From Sipunculus nudus (Eukaryota; Annelida; Sipuncula; Golfingiida; Sipunculidae), in the NCBI GenBank assembly GCA_026874595.1, contig CM049320.1, forward strand, positions 45,518,714 to 45,582,713: 64,000 nt of DNA, given 5' to 3'. This document shows positions 24,643 through 37,470 of the stretch, one piece after another; position 1 is the first letter of the stretch, and every line of letters starts with the position of its first letter. The position numbers were made by a program, and so were the translations under genes. The notes below the pieces were generated by a model. The model was given only the letters and a program-made list of their open reading frames with translations. It did no database searches and was not told where the DNA came from.

Positions 24643-27600
24643 AACAAGGCCTACAGGCCTAATGCGAACCTGTGCATTGGGAAATACATCAGGTATAATG
24701 CTTTAATGCTGGACCATTACTTTTCATGTATATGAACAATGCAAGTACTAAACATTTTAAATAAGAAACAATAACACAAACATCACTGCTGAAATACTGG
24801 CATGGGTGCACACAACAAAAAAAAAATGATTCTATATCAAACCCCTCCTGAGATATAAGCAGGGACACACACTGTGCAAAAATTATTATAGGTGGCACCA
24901 ACAGTCTTGTATACTACAAAGCTATTTGATATGTATAAATATGCCCAATTTCAGGCTGATATTTCAAATTCCTCTGTAGAAATAAGCAGACTCATACACT
25001 GTGCAAAATCCATTGTTGGTTGCGACACCTGTCTTGTGAAAGAGAAAGCCATCAAAGACACAGAGACAGGTCAAAATATCAGGCCAATACATCAAACTTA
25101 CCTTGAGTCTGATGCATGGGGCTGACGAAGCTTAGGCCAGAGAGGCAGTTGCCCCGAGTGAACTTTGACAAATTTGCTGGCTCAGGCTACTGCACTGAGT
25201 GAACTCATGACCTGCACCTGGCTTGACTGAGTGAACTTTTGACCTGTACCTGGCTGCACTGAGTGAACTCTTAACCAGTTGCATAATCTGACACATTGGC
25301 AGTCTGCCAAAGCTATAAATAGATCAAGGCTGAACTTTGGTGCCAAATCTGATGCAGTGGGCAGTCTGACAACGCTATAAATAGAATGCAGATACTGCAC
25401 TGATTGAACTCTTGACCTATATCTGGCTGAACTGAATGAACTCTTGATCTGTTGCCAATTCTGAAACAGTTGGCAGTTTCTCAACCTATTTTTAAAGTTA
25501 CAGACACATTCTTGGCCTGTTGGTAAATCTGTTACACATACTGAAAGACTTTGGCTAAAATGTTTTTTTTTTCAAGCTGACATATTCATAAACTTTTTAT
25601 CAAAATATCAAGAATAATAAAAGATGCAGTCCTTTCATTGTTACAGGTCCAATAATTCTGCCAAAAATCATTCAAGTAAACTTGAACAAAGGCCACCTAC
25701 AATTAATTTTTGTGCAATGTTACAGAAGTTATAATTGAAACAATAATTTTGTAGAAGAACAGTTTTGCAGTCCTCAGTTTGTAATAGACATAATAATGGC
25801 CATAAGACCAACTTAAGCTTTTCTGATATGATTGTAAGAACCATGTCCTAGGATAATTCTTTTGAAAAATTGAACGATTCAACTTGACAGTTTCATCATA
25901 AACATTTTAAGCTGAAAGAGGCTAAAATTATGAGGTTTTTGCCCATAAAAAATAGTTCAATGTAGGTGGCACCACAAAATCTGCAACTTCAAATATGAAT
26001 CACGTGACAAACATTTGCACAGTACTTGGTAATCCTAGCTTCTGTTATTTCTGTGTTTACTATGTCAGTATGCTTACTTGGCCAAATGACTGTTCAAATT
26101 TGTGTAACTCCACTAAAATTCATCAAATGCAAACCATTTGAACAAACTTGAGAGGGCTTGCCTCTGGGATCATTTATGTAAAATATTGAACAATTGGGCT
26201 GGACTGTTTACAAGAAGAATACTTTTAAAGGTTTTTCAGCTTTTTCCCTATAAACCTAAGTACATGCAGATAGCAAAAAATAAGCTAATTCCCACAACAT
26301 TTGATATGTGACAGATTATTGCATAAAATCTGGGGATGGTAGCTCCTGCCATTCCTGAGAAATTATGTGTTAATGTACAGATGACCAATGACCCCCATAC
26401 AAAAAAAGGTCAATGCAGGTGGCGCCACCTATACCTGCATTTCATATATGACTCATGTGACCAACACTGGCATAAAATTTGGTGATGATAGCTCCGGCCG
26501 TTTCTGAGACTATCATTTTAGTATGCTTTTTTGACAGATGACCAAGTTCAACTTCCTGTAACTCAGCCAAAATTCACCGAACTTGAACTATTCAAACAAA
26601 CTTGAGAGAGATGGTATATAAGATTATTTCTGTGATATATTGAACAATATGGCTAAACAGTTTTGCAGGAGATGATTTTTAAAGGTTTATTTAGCTTTTT
26701 CTCTATAAAATCTAAGAAAATGCAGAGTTATTCAGATGGCATATTTTTTTGCAATAAATTTCATGATGCTAGCTCCAGTCATTTTCGAAATTGTATGGGT
26801 TAACATACAGATGACGGACGCCCCCACACCATCGCATTAGCTCACAGGTTCGCCAAAAATTACTACAGATGCATAATAAATGCAAAATTTAAATACAGAT
26901 TCATCTCACTGATGGCAAAATCTTGAATTAAGTTGAGTATGGATACCAATTATTTATAATTCACGACAGCCGTCTTTATATACCCACAGAGAGCTGTATA
27001 CCTGTGTTATATACCCACAGAGAGTTGTATACCTGTGATATTAAACATTGTCTGGCATGAGGAATATCTAAAATCATAAATCTACATTTTTTAAAAAGCT
27101 TTTAAAAAACATTCTTGCCAATATTAATCATAGATAACCTGAAATCTAAATGTCTAGAGGCATGATGTAATAGAGGCTGATAAACTGGTGCCATGCTAGA
27201 GGTATCTGCTTCACACAGCTAACATATATGGTAAAATGACTCAATTCAATCTTTATAATTCAGCCAATATTCATTCTTTGAAACCATAAAAGACAATTAT
27301 TATAAGAATTATTCAGGGGATTATTCTTGTAAAATATTTAAAAAATTGGCCTCAGTGGGGTCAGTCAAAAAAAGTTTTGCGGGTTTATAACTCATATGGG
27401 AAAATACAGCAAAATGGCTAAGTTAAGTTTCCCATAACTCAGCCAAAAATCACTGAACCAAAACCATTTGAACAAAATTGAATTATCATCATCTAAGGAT
27501 AATTAATGTGTGAGATTTAAGTATTTGGCCCAGTGGTTTTTGAGAAGATCTTTGTAGCCACTGAGCCAAAATTGGCTGTTATGGCATATGACTAAATTCA

Positions 27601-28249
27601 GCTTCCCATAACTCAGCCAAAAGTCACTGAACTGAGACCATTTGTACAAACTTCAGAGAGCACTACCCTAGGATCATTTTTGTGCAATATTAAACAATTT
27701 AGCCATATGGTTTCAGAGAAGAAGTTTTTTGTAGCCGTCAGTATGATACGGGCACTGATGACCCCCATACAAAAAAGGCCGATGCAGGTGGTGCAGCCAA
27801 TACCTCAATTTCAGATACGACTCACATGACCATCATTGGCATAAAGTTTTGTGATGAAAGCTCCAGCCGTTTCTGAGATTGTAATTTTAGTATGCTTTTT
27901 TGGACAGATGACTAAGTTCAACTTCCTGTAACTCAGCCAAAAATCACCGAACTTAAACCATTCGAACAAATTTGAGAAAGATTGTTCCAGGAATCATTTC
28001 TGTGAAATATTGGACAATTTGGCTGAACAGTTTCGGAGAAGGTTTTTAAAGGTTTTTTTAGCTTTTTCTCTAAAAAATATAAGCAGAATCCGATAGAGTT
28101 TTTTAGATGACTAATTTTTTGCATGAAATTTTGTATTCTAACTCTTGCCATTTTCAAGACAGTATAGGTTAACGTACAGACGCCGGATGACGGCCAACGG
28201 ACAACAGACGCCGCCACACCATCCCATAAGCTCACAGGTTCGCTAAAAA
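24643..28249 (+). mobile_element. Compound B-family element nested in hAT 1
   Basis: It begins AACAAGGCCTACAGGCCTAA with GCGAACCTGTG and ends CACAGGTTCGCTAAAAA at 28249. A second B-type 3' end (CACAGGTTCGCCAAAAA) lies at about 26859, so two units are probably joined. Internal modules include GTAGGTGGCACCAC, GGTGGCGCCACC (about 26418) and several TTTCTGAGA segments. A directly repeated ATATACCCACAGAGAG occurs near 26980-27030. No coding potential is seen. Confidence 0.7.
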
Positions 28250-28374
28250 CCCTGAAAATATGAAAATATACCTGGAGTACCTTGTACCAGGTACAGGTAC
28301 TTTAGTTCCAGGTACAAGTACAGGTACAAGGTACTTCCTACTCATGACCGACAGGTACAGGTACCAAGCCAATC

Positions 28375-28762
28375 CAAAAGAAGTATATGCTCATTGAGCA
28401 GCTACAGGTTGCTGCGGTCAAGACCTCAGCACTGTGCGCTCCTTAAGCATGTTCTCCGAGCCAACAGTCATAGTGCCACGCCAAGCCAAGCAGGGAGCCG
28501 TAGAGGGCGCCATCATCTCTCCTGGGCCGTTGTCCTTGTTAGAAAGCTACAGCATCCACAGCCACAAAGCCAGAAGCAACCCGCATTCCCCCCACCGATC
28601 CCAGCAGCGGAGACCCAGCCATGCCATTCGAGAGCCGAACTCGATCCTTGTGAACGACCCTACTTCGAGACCCAAAGCCCTTTTACTTTCCATTTCGGCC
28701 ATTTGGACCGTTTAACCAGGTTTCCCAGTTATGCAAGTTTTACAATTTTTTTCGTCATCGGC
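28375..28762. other. GC-rich, coding-like insert in the right subterminal array
   Basis: This segment is markedly more GC-rich than everything around it and divides the right GGTACAGGTAC array in two. On the plus strand one frame (28394-28786) is open for 130 codons and another (28434-28715) for 93. Both are rich in Pro, Ser, Gln and Arg; neither matches a family I know. It could be a captured host-gene fragment or original internal element sequence. I cannot choose the strand. Confidence 0.45.
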
Positions 28763-28830
28763 AAGGTACAGGTACAGGTACTCTGAAATGTGTACTTAGG
28801 TACAGGTACAAGTACCTGGCCCCAACCCTG

Positions 28831-28838
28831 CTTGAGAA
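28831..28838. repeat. 8-bp target duplication, right (CTTGAGAA)
   Basis: Identical to 20194-20201, directly following the right end CCCCAACCCTG. Confidence 0.85.
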
Positions 28839-29368
28839 ACAATATTTTTCACCAAATATAGGGGCCAGACTTTGTCGGGTGATACAAATATATACATATT
28901 CCTATTTTTTTATATATTTATACTAGCATCTGAACTAGAATATCAGCAGAATCTGACAAAAGCCCTCAGCCGAAAGAACCGTGTTTATAGGTGGTAACAG
29001 AAAGTAGGAAATAATTGTTCTCACATGGATGTATATCTGTACATGTCTCAGTTATAAATTTTAACTGGAGAGGTATGTAGTACCTTTGCAAGTATGGTAA
29101 GACTGATCTCATGCAGGACTGAGAGATCATCAAGGCATATCATTATACCATGTTTCATAACAGTCCACCCAGTGATTCCTGAGAAATAAGCTCCTAAGTT
29201 TTTTTTTTATTCTAAGCTTTTTGACCTTGAAAAGTAGGTCAAGGTCACCCATCTTTAAACTTGACCAAGATTTTGTTAATATGCATCAGCACTGAAGAAA
29301 TGAAGTTCCTGTGTTGAAAACCTATTCAGCTCACGCGGCCCAAGTTGAAAAATCTGATAAAAATTCAT
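28839..29368 (+). repeat. Sequence flanking hAT 1, partly A-like
   Basis: A GACCTTGAAAAGTAGGTCAA segment at 29222-29241 recalls the A-type GACCTTGA modules. No gene is seen. Confidence 0.4.
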
Positions 29369-29547
29369 AAACAAGGCCTACAGGCCTAGTGCAAACCTGT
29401 GCATTCTGAATACACCAGGTATAATGCTTCAATGATGGACCATTACTTCTCATGTATATGAACAATGCAAGTACTAAACATTTTGAATAAGAAACAATTA
29501 CACAAACATCACTGCTGAAATTCTTGCATGGGTGCACACAACACAAA
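29369..29547 (+). repeat. B-family 5' module abutting an A element
   Basis: AACAAGGCCTACAGGCCTAG starts a 179-bp module ending GGGTGCACACAACACAAA, with an A 5' end right after it. The inner repeat is mutated to GCAAACCTGTG. Confidence 0.7.
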
Positions 29548-32256
29548 AACAAGGGACCCATGGGTCACGGCACTCAGCTGATCGTGATTGGACCATAAAT
29601 GTTTCTCCACTGTGATACTATATCGAGTCGATAAAGCTTATGAATATCATGGACATGTTGGGCTATTATAAAGGAATGTAATGTAATATGTGAGTAAATG
29701 ATAAATGAAATAACCTGACTGATGGATTAATAGAGTCATATATAGTGGTTTATTTTTTATTTATTAAAGAGGTGTAGAAAATTGTGATATATTTGAGCAA
29801 ATATGAATGCAATGACAGCAGGAAAAAGCAGTAGTAGAATGATGATAAGGCTATTTGTTGAAGGATCTAAAGTGTATGGTAGTCTGCAAGCTTTCAATTT
29901 GACAGATATGATGTTATGATTAACTATGCTGATGAAGTGATTTATGAATTTGTGACTGTATGACACAATATCTCTTTAGTCTTGACAAGGTACATTATTG
30001 TGATGCCCACTATGTCTACATATTACACAATATTGACATAATTTCTGGCATGTACATAGGTACCTATGGACGAATAGTTATACAAAATATTAAAGTATGA
30101 ATATATCTGATTCATCTTGTTCTTGCTTACTGAGGCTGACTTTGGGATGGGGTTTGGAGAAGGGAAAAGTGAGGGCAGCACGAAGGTGGATGTAGAAATA
30201 TTCTATTGTAATGTTTTTCATTTATATAAGAATATGAAAAGCTAAGAGGAAAGGGGCCCTCCTACTTGGTTATAGTAAAGTTCTAAATATATGATTGCAA
30301 ACTAATACTCTGACAAGACTGTCATGAAGAAAAACAGTAAAAGTTTTGAGATACTGTAATGTATGAAAATTTACAGATGGAAAATTTACAGATGGACAGG
30401 CAAGTGGACAGAATGGACTAATACCTTTATTTCACTTTCAAGGGAATAATGCATTTAAGTTTATATATAAGCCTATTTTTTTTAAGCATATCCACTTTTT
30501 CCATTAAGAAGTTTTTATCTGAACCATTTTTTTTATTTACAGGTTTTATAAATTTTAAATGAAAAAACCTGAAAATATAAGTTAAAATATTAGAATTGTT
30601 GCAAAAGTTGCAATCATTATATATACAGAGTAAAAAACTGAAACTATAAGTTAAAATATTAGAATTGTTGCAAAAGTTGCAATCATCATATATCCAGAGT
30701 GTAGCTCATATTGGGTCATATTATGCATACACATATATTTTATTATTTTTAAATCATAAATGTTTAAACTGAATTTAAAAGAAAATAATGCCCCAACATG
30801 GCATCTACAAGAATATTCCTTGAATCACTATTAAAAAGTTTTGCACATTGGAGTTTTCAGTACCTGCTTAATTTTATTCCCCAAAATAAAATAAAATATT
30901 CAGTAAATTTGATAAAATAAAACATCTTTTCAAATAAAGTATACATACTGTTGGTTGAATGAGAAACAAACAATATCATTGTGCCAATTACTATCCAAGT
31001 TTTAATTAATTACTGAAATTAATAGTCAATTTCACACCTGGTGAAGTTTTTACTCTTCTGAAGTAAGGAATTACTTATCTCATGAACATCCACACTTTCA
31101 TAGCAATACACCACTTTGTGGACACAATTAAATGTACACTTTAATCATTGTAACCCTGGTGGTACAATACAAAATCTAAAATGTAGCATAGCCTAGAATG
31201 AAAATGAATCACATACAGAAAATAATAACATTCATTTAGTTTATGCACCATTTGGGGGGGGGGGAGGGAGTGCAGAGCAGAGGGGAAGCCTGCTGGTAGT
31301 GGCCAAGCTGGGTCAAGGCAAGCTGCCTGGGGTGGGTTACATAATGCAAGTGAAGGCTGTACTACTAGGTGGGCCAGATATAAACAACACTTGACATGGT
31401 GTATGAAAACTTGAATAAAAGCTACTCTTTTCAAACAATTTCTTTGAAATTTCAGATTTTAAAAGATAAAATCCTTATGTATATATGCTGTGAAAATTAA
31501 ATCAACAGTGCCAAAGTTGGACAAAATTTAAGGTATTGATTTTTTATTTATGCTAATAACTTGAAAAATTTGCAAAATTCAGATCTAATTTTGGGTAAAC
31601 AATTGAGTCTTGATTAAATAAAGTTATATTCCTGAAAAAAAAGTCTCTAGGTTCAGCAATTCTCATGTGAGTAAATATATTTCCTGATTTTTTAACAAAT
31701 TGCATTATGTTTTTGGCCCATAACTTCAAAATAATACCCAATACTAACCTAATTTTTGGTATGTTCATAGAAAATGTATTAAAGAATGTGAATCCTAAAT
31801 ATGAGGAAAAACAGATCAGTGGTTTTGATATTAGGCAGCCCTGAAGTGTAACAATGGCTTTTTTTTATGGAAAACGGAGTTTTTTTTCACTTAATATCTC
31901 GAAGTCCTGAACAAAGTCCTAATGACCCAATTTTCGGTATGGTAGGAGATTTTGGGGACATCTAAAATTATGTCAACAGCCTGGGGAGCATAGAGATGTG
32001 CACTGAATGACCTACAGTCATCAAAGTGGACTGCTTGACAATGTAAGGGAATACAACAAGAGCCTCCAAAAAAATTCAATAACTAGCCTAATTTTTTTTG
32101 CAGCTTTTATTTTCAAATTTCAGATTTTAATAGATTAAATCCTTATGTATACATGGTGTGAAAATTAAATCCACAGTACTTACAGGAAAAAAAAGTGCCA
32201 TGGCCAAAGTTGGGCAAAATTTAAGGTACCAATTTTATATTTTTGCCAATATTTAA
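29548..32256 (+). mobile_element. A-family element, 3' end missing
   Basis: 5' AACAAGGGACCCATGGGTCA then CACTCAGCTGA. The long AT-rich middle includes a direct repeat with AAAATATTAGAATTGTTGCA (about 30585 and 30650) and a poly-G tract (31253-31264). M1-type cassettes lie at about 31450-31533 and 32110-32227. The next A element begins at 32257 before any microsatellite or hairpin. Confidence 0.65.
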
Positions 32257-35200
32257 AACAAGGGACCTATGGGTCACGACGCTCAGCTGTTATATATGAT
32301 AAAAAAATATTATTTAGAAATGAGGCACATGCTGATTTTGTGTGGTAATAAATATAAGCTGTATTATGAGTTGTTGTTGTTTAGCTTATGTATGATTTTG
32401 ATAGTACCTTTGGAGACAGGGAAGAGGATTGATTTCATTTATTTTATTAACAAATGGAGTACTACTGTCACACAGATTTTGACTTGGCCATATAACTTAT
32501 AAGCAGAACATATAATATAAGAGTTTAACTATTTATTAAAAAAATTACAAATATTGTCCCAAATATAATTTTTATTAAAAATAAGAGAATCATATGATTT
32601 TTTAAAATGAAATATAACTGATATGATTATTAAAATAATATTAAAGAATATATTCATGAATGCATTCATGAATACATTTTGAAAGTATTTGCACGAGTAT
32701 TCATATACTTTCATTTTTACCTGAATTCCCATTCTTTATGCAAGAAATTTTATAATGGAGTACATAATCATATTCGTATTTAAATACAATTACAAAGTAT
32801 TCGCACCATGTCTGGTATTTATTCAGTTTTCACCAAACAATGATGTTGAGAATCCAGAATATACAAATTTCACACATTTAAATAATGATCATAAGTACCT
32901 GGTTTTATGGCTTTTATTTATATTAAAAAATAACTGTAAAAAATTCATTTTGGACTAATTTCACATCAATGTACACACTAGACACAGTAGGAATCTAGAT
33001 TAATATTATCAACTGCATCTTTGTCTATCATTAATTTCCTTCATATAATCCTTAATGATTAGTAATGAATAATATGATTTACTTCTTTATCATTAAAAAT
33101 GAACTGAAAAATGCCATAGGTGACTGCATGGTGTTATTTGGAATATGTGACATTCTACCCATCGATACAAGATTCTTATATCATCAGTAACTGCGAGTTA
33201 ATTTCCTGTTATTATAAACTAACAAATTCCTTTTCTATTTTTCTTTAATTTGTAATTAAAAACCAATAAAAATTTATTAATTTATTGTTTATTGTTATGT
33301 TGTTGGTTAAAACTACTAGATGAGTTGGGTTGAACACCTGGATCAACTGTGGCTGGCCATAAGCTGCCTGGATTCTCCCCTCAAGCGTGCATAATTTGAT
33401 GAAAGGTCAACAAGGTCAACATACAGGTGACTCAAGAGGGGCTGGAGAGAGCCAAAGTCTGACAGGGTCTCATAAAAAACATTAATAAAAGCTACAATAT
33501 TTGGCAAATTTCTTTCAGCTTTCTAAACTAAAAAGCTGAAATCCTTATGTGTGCATGATATGAAAATTATGTCAACAGTGCTCACGGGAAACAAACGTGC
33601 CTTGGTCACAGTTGGGCAAAATTTAAGGTACTAATTTTATATTTATACTAATAACTTATAAAATTTGAAAAATTCAGAACTAATTTTGGTATTCAATTGA
33701 ATCTTGATTAAATAATGTTACATCCCTGACAAAAAAAATCTCTAGCTTCAGCAATGCCCTAGTTAAGGGAGTAAATATATTTCTTGATTTTTTTACAAAG
33801 TGCATTATGTTTGGGCCCATAACTTAAAAAAAATACACAATACTGACATCATTTCTGGCATGTGCATAGTGAATGTATAGAAAAAAAATGTATATTATAT
33901 ATGATCAAAGTCAGATCAGTGGTTTTGATATTAGGCAGTCTAAAAGTGTAACATTGGGTTTTCAATGGAAAAATGAAGTTTTTCATTGATATCTCGAAAG
34001 AATTAAGTCCTAGTGACCAAATTCTTGGCATGGTAGGGGATTTTGGAGAAATCTAACTGTATGCCAAATTTAAGGAACTAAGAGCTGAAGCTCGGGAGCT
34101 GAGCTCTAGCAAACTGCATAACACTAGCAATATGTGACATGGTGCTTGAAAACTTGAATAAAATCTAGTTTTTGATCAACTGGTTTCAAATTTTTGGTGT
34201 TAACAGTAGAAATGCTAACAAAAACATACTGTGAAAATTAAATCCACAGCAGTTACAGCAAAAAAACGTGCCATGGTCAAAGTTGGGCAAAATTTATGGT
34301 ACCAATTTTTTATTTTTGCTAATATATTTGAAAATTTAAAAGATTTTGATCTAATTTTGGGTATACAATTTAATTTTGATTTATAAAAGTAATATTACTG
34401 GAAAAAAAGTGCTTAGCTTTAACAAGTTTTGTGTTAAGTGATAAAATTTCTTTCCTGATTATTTACAAAATGCATTATGTTTGGGCCCATAACTTTTTTA
34501 AATTAAATAATACAGACCTAATTTCTGGCATGTACATAGGAATTATATAGAGGATTATTTATAGGAAATATGAGGAAAAACAGATGAGTGGTTTTGATAT
34601 TAGGCAGTCCTAAAGAGTGAAAATAGGTTTTTAATAAAAAATTGAGGTTTTTCCTTTATTTCTCAAAGGAATGAAGTCGCAAGGACCCAGTTTTCCGCTT
34701 GGTAGGAGATCTTGGGGACATCTAACATTATGCTGAATTTTGGATTCCTAGGTCTTACGGTTTCAAAACGTGCCACATCTACAGACGGACGGACGGACGG
34801 ACAGACGGACGGACAGACGGACGGACGACGGACAATGGACCACAACTATAGCTCAGATGACTTATAGTCAGCTGAGCTAAAAATTTAACAAATTTTGATC
34901 TAATTTTTGGTATACAATTAAATTTTGATTAATAAAAGTTGTATTACTGGAAAAAAGTCCCTACCTTTAACACTTTTGGTCTTAAGTGACCAAATATCTT
35001 CCTGTTTTTTTTACAAAGTCCATTATGTTTGGGCCCATAACTTTTTTAAATTACATAATACTGACTTAATATCTGGCATGTACATAGGAACTATATAGAG
35101 GAATATTTATGGTAAATATGAAGAAAACCAGATGAGTGGTTTTGATTTTAGGCAGTCCTGAAGTGTGAAAATAGATTTTTAATAAAAAATGAGGTTTTTC

Positions 35201-35434
35201 CTTAATATCTCAGGGGAACGAAGTCCTATTGACCCAATTTTTGGCATGGTAGGAGATTATGGGGACATCTAACTGTATGACGAAATTCAGATTCGTAGGT
35301 CCAACGGTGTCGAAACGTGCCAGTCTTACGGACGGACATCCAGACGGACGGACGGACGGACAGACAGACGGACGGACGAGGGACAATGGACCATGACTAT
35401 AGCTCAGATGACTTATAGTCAGCTGAGCTAATGA
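32257..35434 (+). mobile_element. Longest A-family element, two consecutive 3' ends
   Basis: 5' AACAAGGGACCTATGGGTCA and GCTCAGCTG. The body matches 4516-6883 with the 0.25 kb missing there present here. M1 modules start near 33515, 34190 and 34879. Terminal hairpins close at 34878 and 35429 (loop TAT in both), each after an ACGG microsatellite, so a partial M1 plus 3' end is repeated in tandem. Most complete copy for building a consensus. Confidence 0.75.
34782..34830 (+). repeat. (ACGG)n microsatellite
   Basis: ACGG tetramers with ACAG interruptions before the first of the two hairpins; a similar tract lies at 35329-35383 before the second. Confidence 0.9.
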
Positions 35435-36250
35435 TTGTAGCTGGCACCACCAGTCTTGTATACAACAAAGCTATCAGAGATATATACATATACCCATTTT
35501 CAGACTGATATATCAAACCCCTCCTGAGAAATAAGCAGGGACTCACACTGTGCAAAAATTATTGTAGGTGGCTCCACCAGTCTTGTATATGACAAAGCTA
35601 TTTGATATGTATAAATATGCCCAATTAAGGCTGATATATCAAATTCCTCTGTAGAAATAAGCAGGCACATACAAGTCATTGTAGGTAGCGACACCTGTCT
35701 TGTGAACAAGAAAGCAATAAAAGACACATAGGTCAAAATATCAGGCCAATACATCAAACTTATCTTGAGTCTGATGCATGGGGCTGACAAGGCTTAGGTG
35801 AGAAAGGCAGTTGCCCCAAGTGAACTGTGACAAATTTGCTGGCTCAGGCTACTGCACTGAGTGAACTCATGACTTGCACCTGGCTGGACTGAGTGAACTT
35901 TTGACCTGTACCTGGCTGCACTGAGTGAACTCTTGACCTGTTGCATAATCTGACACAGTTGGCAGTCTGCCAAAGCTATAAATAGATCCTGGCTGAACTT
36001 TGGTGCCAAATCTGATGCAGTGGGCAGTCTGCCAACGCTATAAATAGAATGCAGCTACTGCACTGAGTGAACTCCTGACCCATACCTGGCTGCACTGATT
36101 GAACTCTTGACCTGTTGCCTAATCTGATACAGTTGGCAGTCTGCCAAAGCTATAAATAGATCCTGACTGACCTCTAGCCTGTTGCCAAATCTGAAATAGT
36201 AGCCACACCATTGCATAAGCTCATGCAAAGGCCCTGCCCTGAGGGGCATG
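35430..36250 (+). repeat. B-type internal block
   Basis: TGATTGTAGCTGGCACCACC directly follows the A hairpin, then GTAGGTGGCTCCACC and three to four GCACTGAGTGAACTC units that include GCTATAAATAGAT. It parallels 2833, 15520 and 24830 onward. Confidence 0.65.
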
Positions 36251-37470
36251 ACACCCATGAAGTGATCATATGGTGCCCATGAGCAGAGTTTGCGAAATCT
36301 TCCAGTCCTCAGCAGGACAGTGGGTCCTGCTGCAGACGACTTATTGCCGGTCCTGTCAGATCTCTGTAGGACCTGCCGTGAAGTATGTTAATTTATTGAA
36401 CGGTAACAAACAGAAAGCATATATAACAATAAGTGTCAATAGTTTTATTGTGAATTTATGAATATCAATAAAACAAACCTCTTTATGTATGCAAGACTTC
36501 CGTGCACTATTTAGCCTACTCCTGGCTTGGAACTTAAACTGCATTATTTTACCTGTTAATAACCCCTATAATATATAACCATACTGAATATCCTCTCAAT
36601 TTTGTAAACATGTTTATATTTTATATGTGGCGAGAACTGACTTTTCCAAAAATAAATTTTATTGTTACTAATATTTTTACCTTGCTCAATAAAATCAATG
36701 AACTTGAACATTATTCAATGTCTATTGACATATAAATAACAATCAGCCATGAAAATATTAGCTTATTATTATTCTTGTGTCACAATTAGAGACCTATCTG
36801 ATTTTATTTGACTGCGTAAGTCAAAATTTCGCTCTTATACCAGGGCCAGACTTGCACTTAGCGCAGAATCCTACTCAGAATCAATTCTGAATAGAAACGA
36901 CCTCAAGCGTGTGGTAACAGACAGGATCCACTCTGAGAACCCTGGCACTAAATTAACATGAAATCACGTAATTCTTATCTTATCATTCATTTAACCTTAT
37001 GATTATGATCACATCCTAGACTTCGCCAGTGCGAGGATCAATATTAAATTATACTTTATTTGCCCAATTTTACTAAGGGCATATGGTCTTGTTTGAAAAA
37101 TTAGTTTCATGGACACTGTGAGCTTTTTCCGAACAGCGTGACCGATATCCGCACCCTCAAAAATTTTATGAATGAAGTCACTAAGCAGATTCTTACTATG
37201 AATATCTGATTTGCTCTCTGGCTACTGGGATTCGTCACTTAGCCAATCACAGGAACGTAGGCGTGGCAAATCACCAGTCAGTCAACGAGGTCTGTCTGGG
37301 TGTTAAAATAGAATCTGACACTGCTGGTTGACAAATATGGATAACGAAAAGAACTCTGTTTATGCCAAAAGACGATGAACATTCACATTATATATGAGCA
37401 AATGAAAAGGATTTCCTCCTGTTGATGTTTAACGCCACTTGCCTAATTTTAGTGCAATGTGCGCCTATTA
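36251..37470. other. Low-repeat interval
   Basis: No module from families A-C is seen after about 36280. A 63-codon frame (36270-36461) with internal Cys residues is unrecognised. Around 37232-37270 there is a CCAAT motif and GGCGTGG, a promoter-like pair, followed by a 13-codon frame from ATGGATAACG at about 37338. Evidence is too thin to call a gene. Confidence 0.35.

Larger units (their letters stand above)
20202..28830. mobile_element. hAT-type element 1 (8.6 kb, nested insertions)
   Basis: The left end CAGGGCTGGGGCCAGGTAC and the complement of the right end, CAGGGTTGGGGCCAGGTAC, differ at one base. CTTGAGAA is duplicated on both sides. Subterminal arrays of GGTACAGGTAC-like units occur at both ends (20217-20375; 28265-28365 and 28764-28818). 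An A element (21668-23577) and a long B-type block (24643-28249) are nested inside; without them the element is about 3.1 kb. No frame resembles a hAT transposase, so it is non-autonomous or too decayed to recognise. The 8-bp duplication and CAGGG-type end are standard hAT features. Confidence 0.85.
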
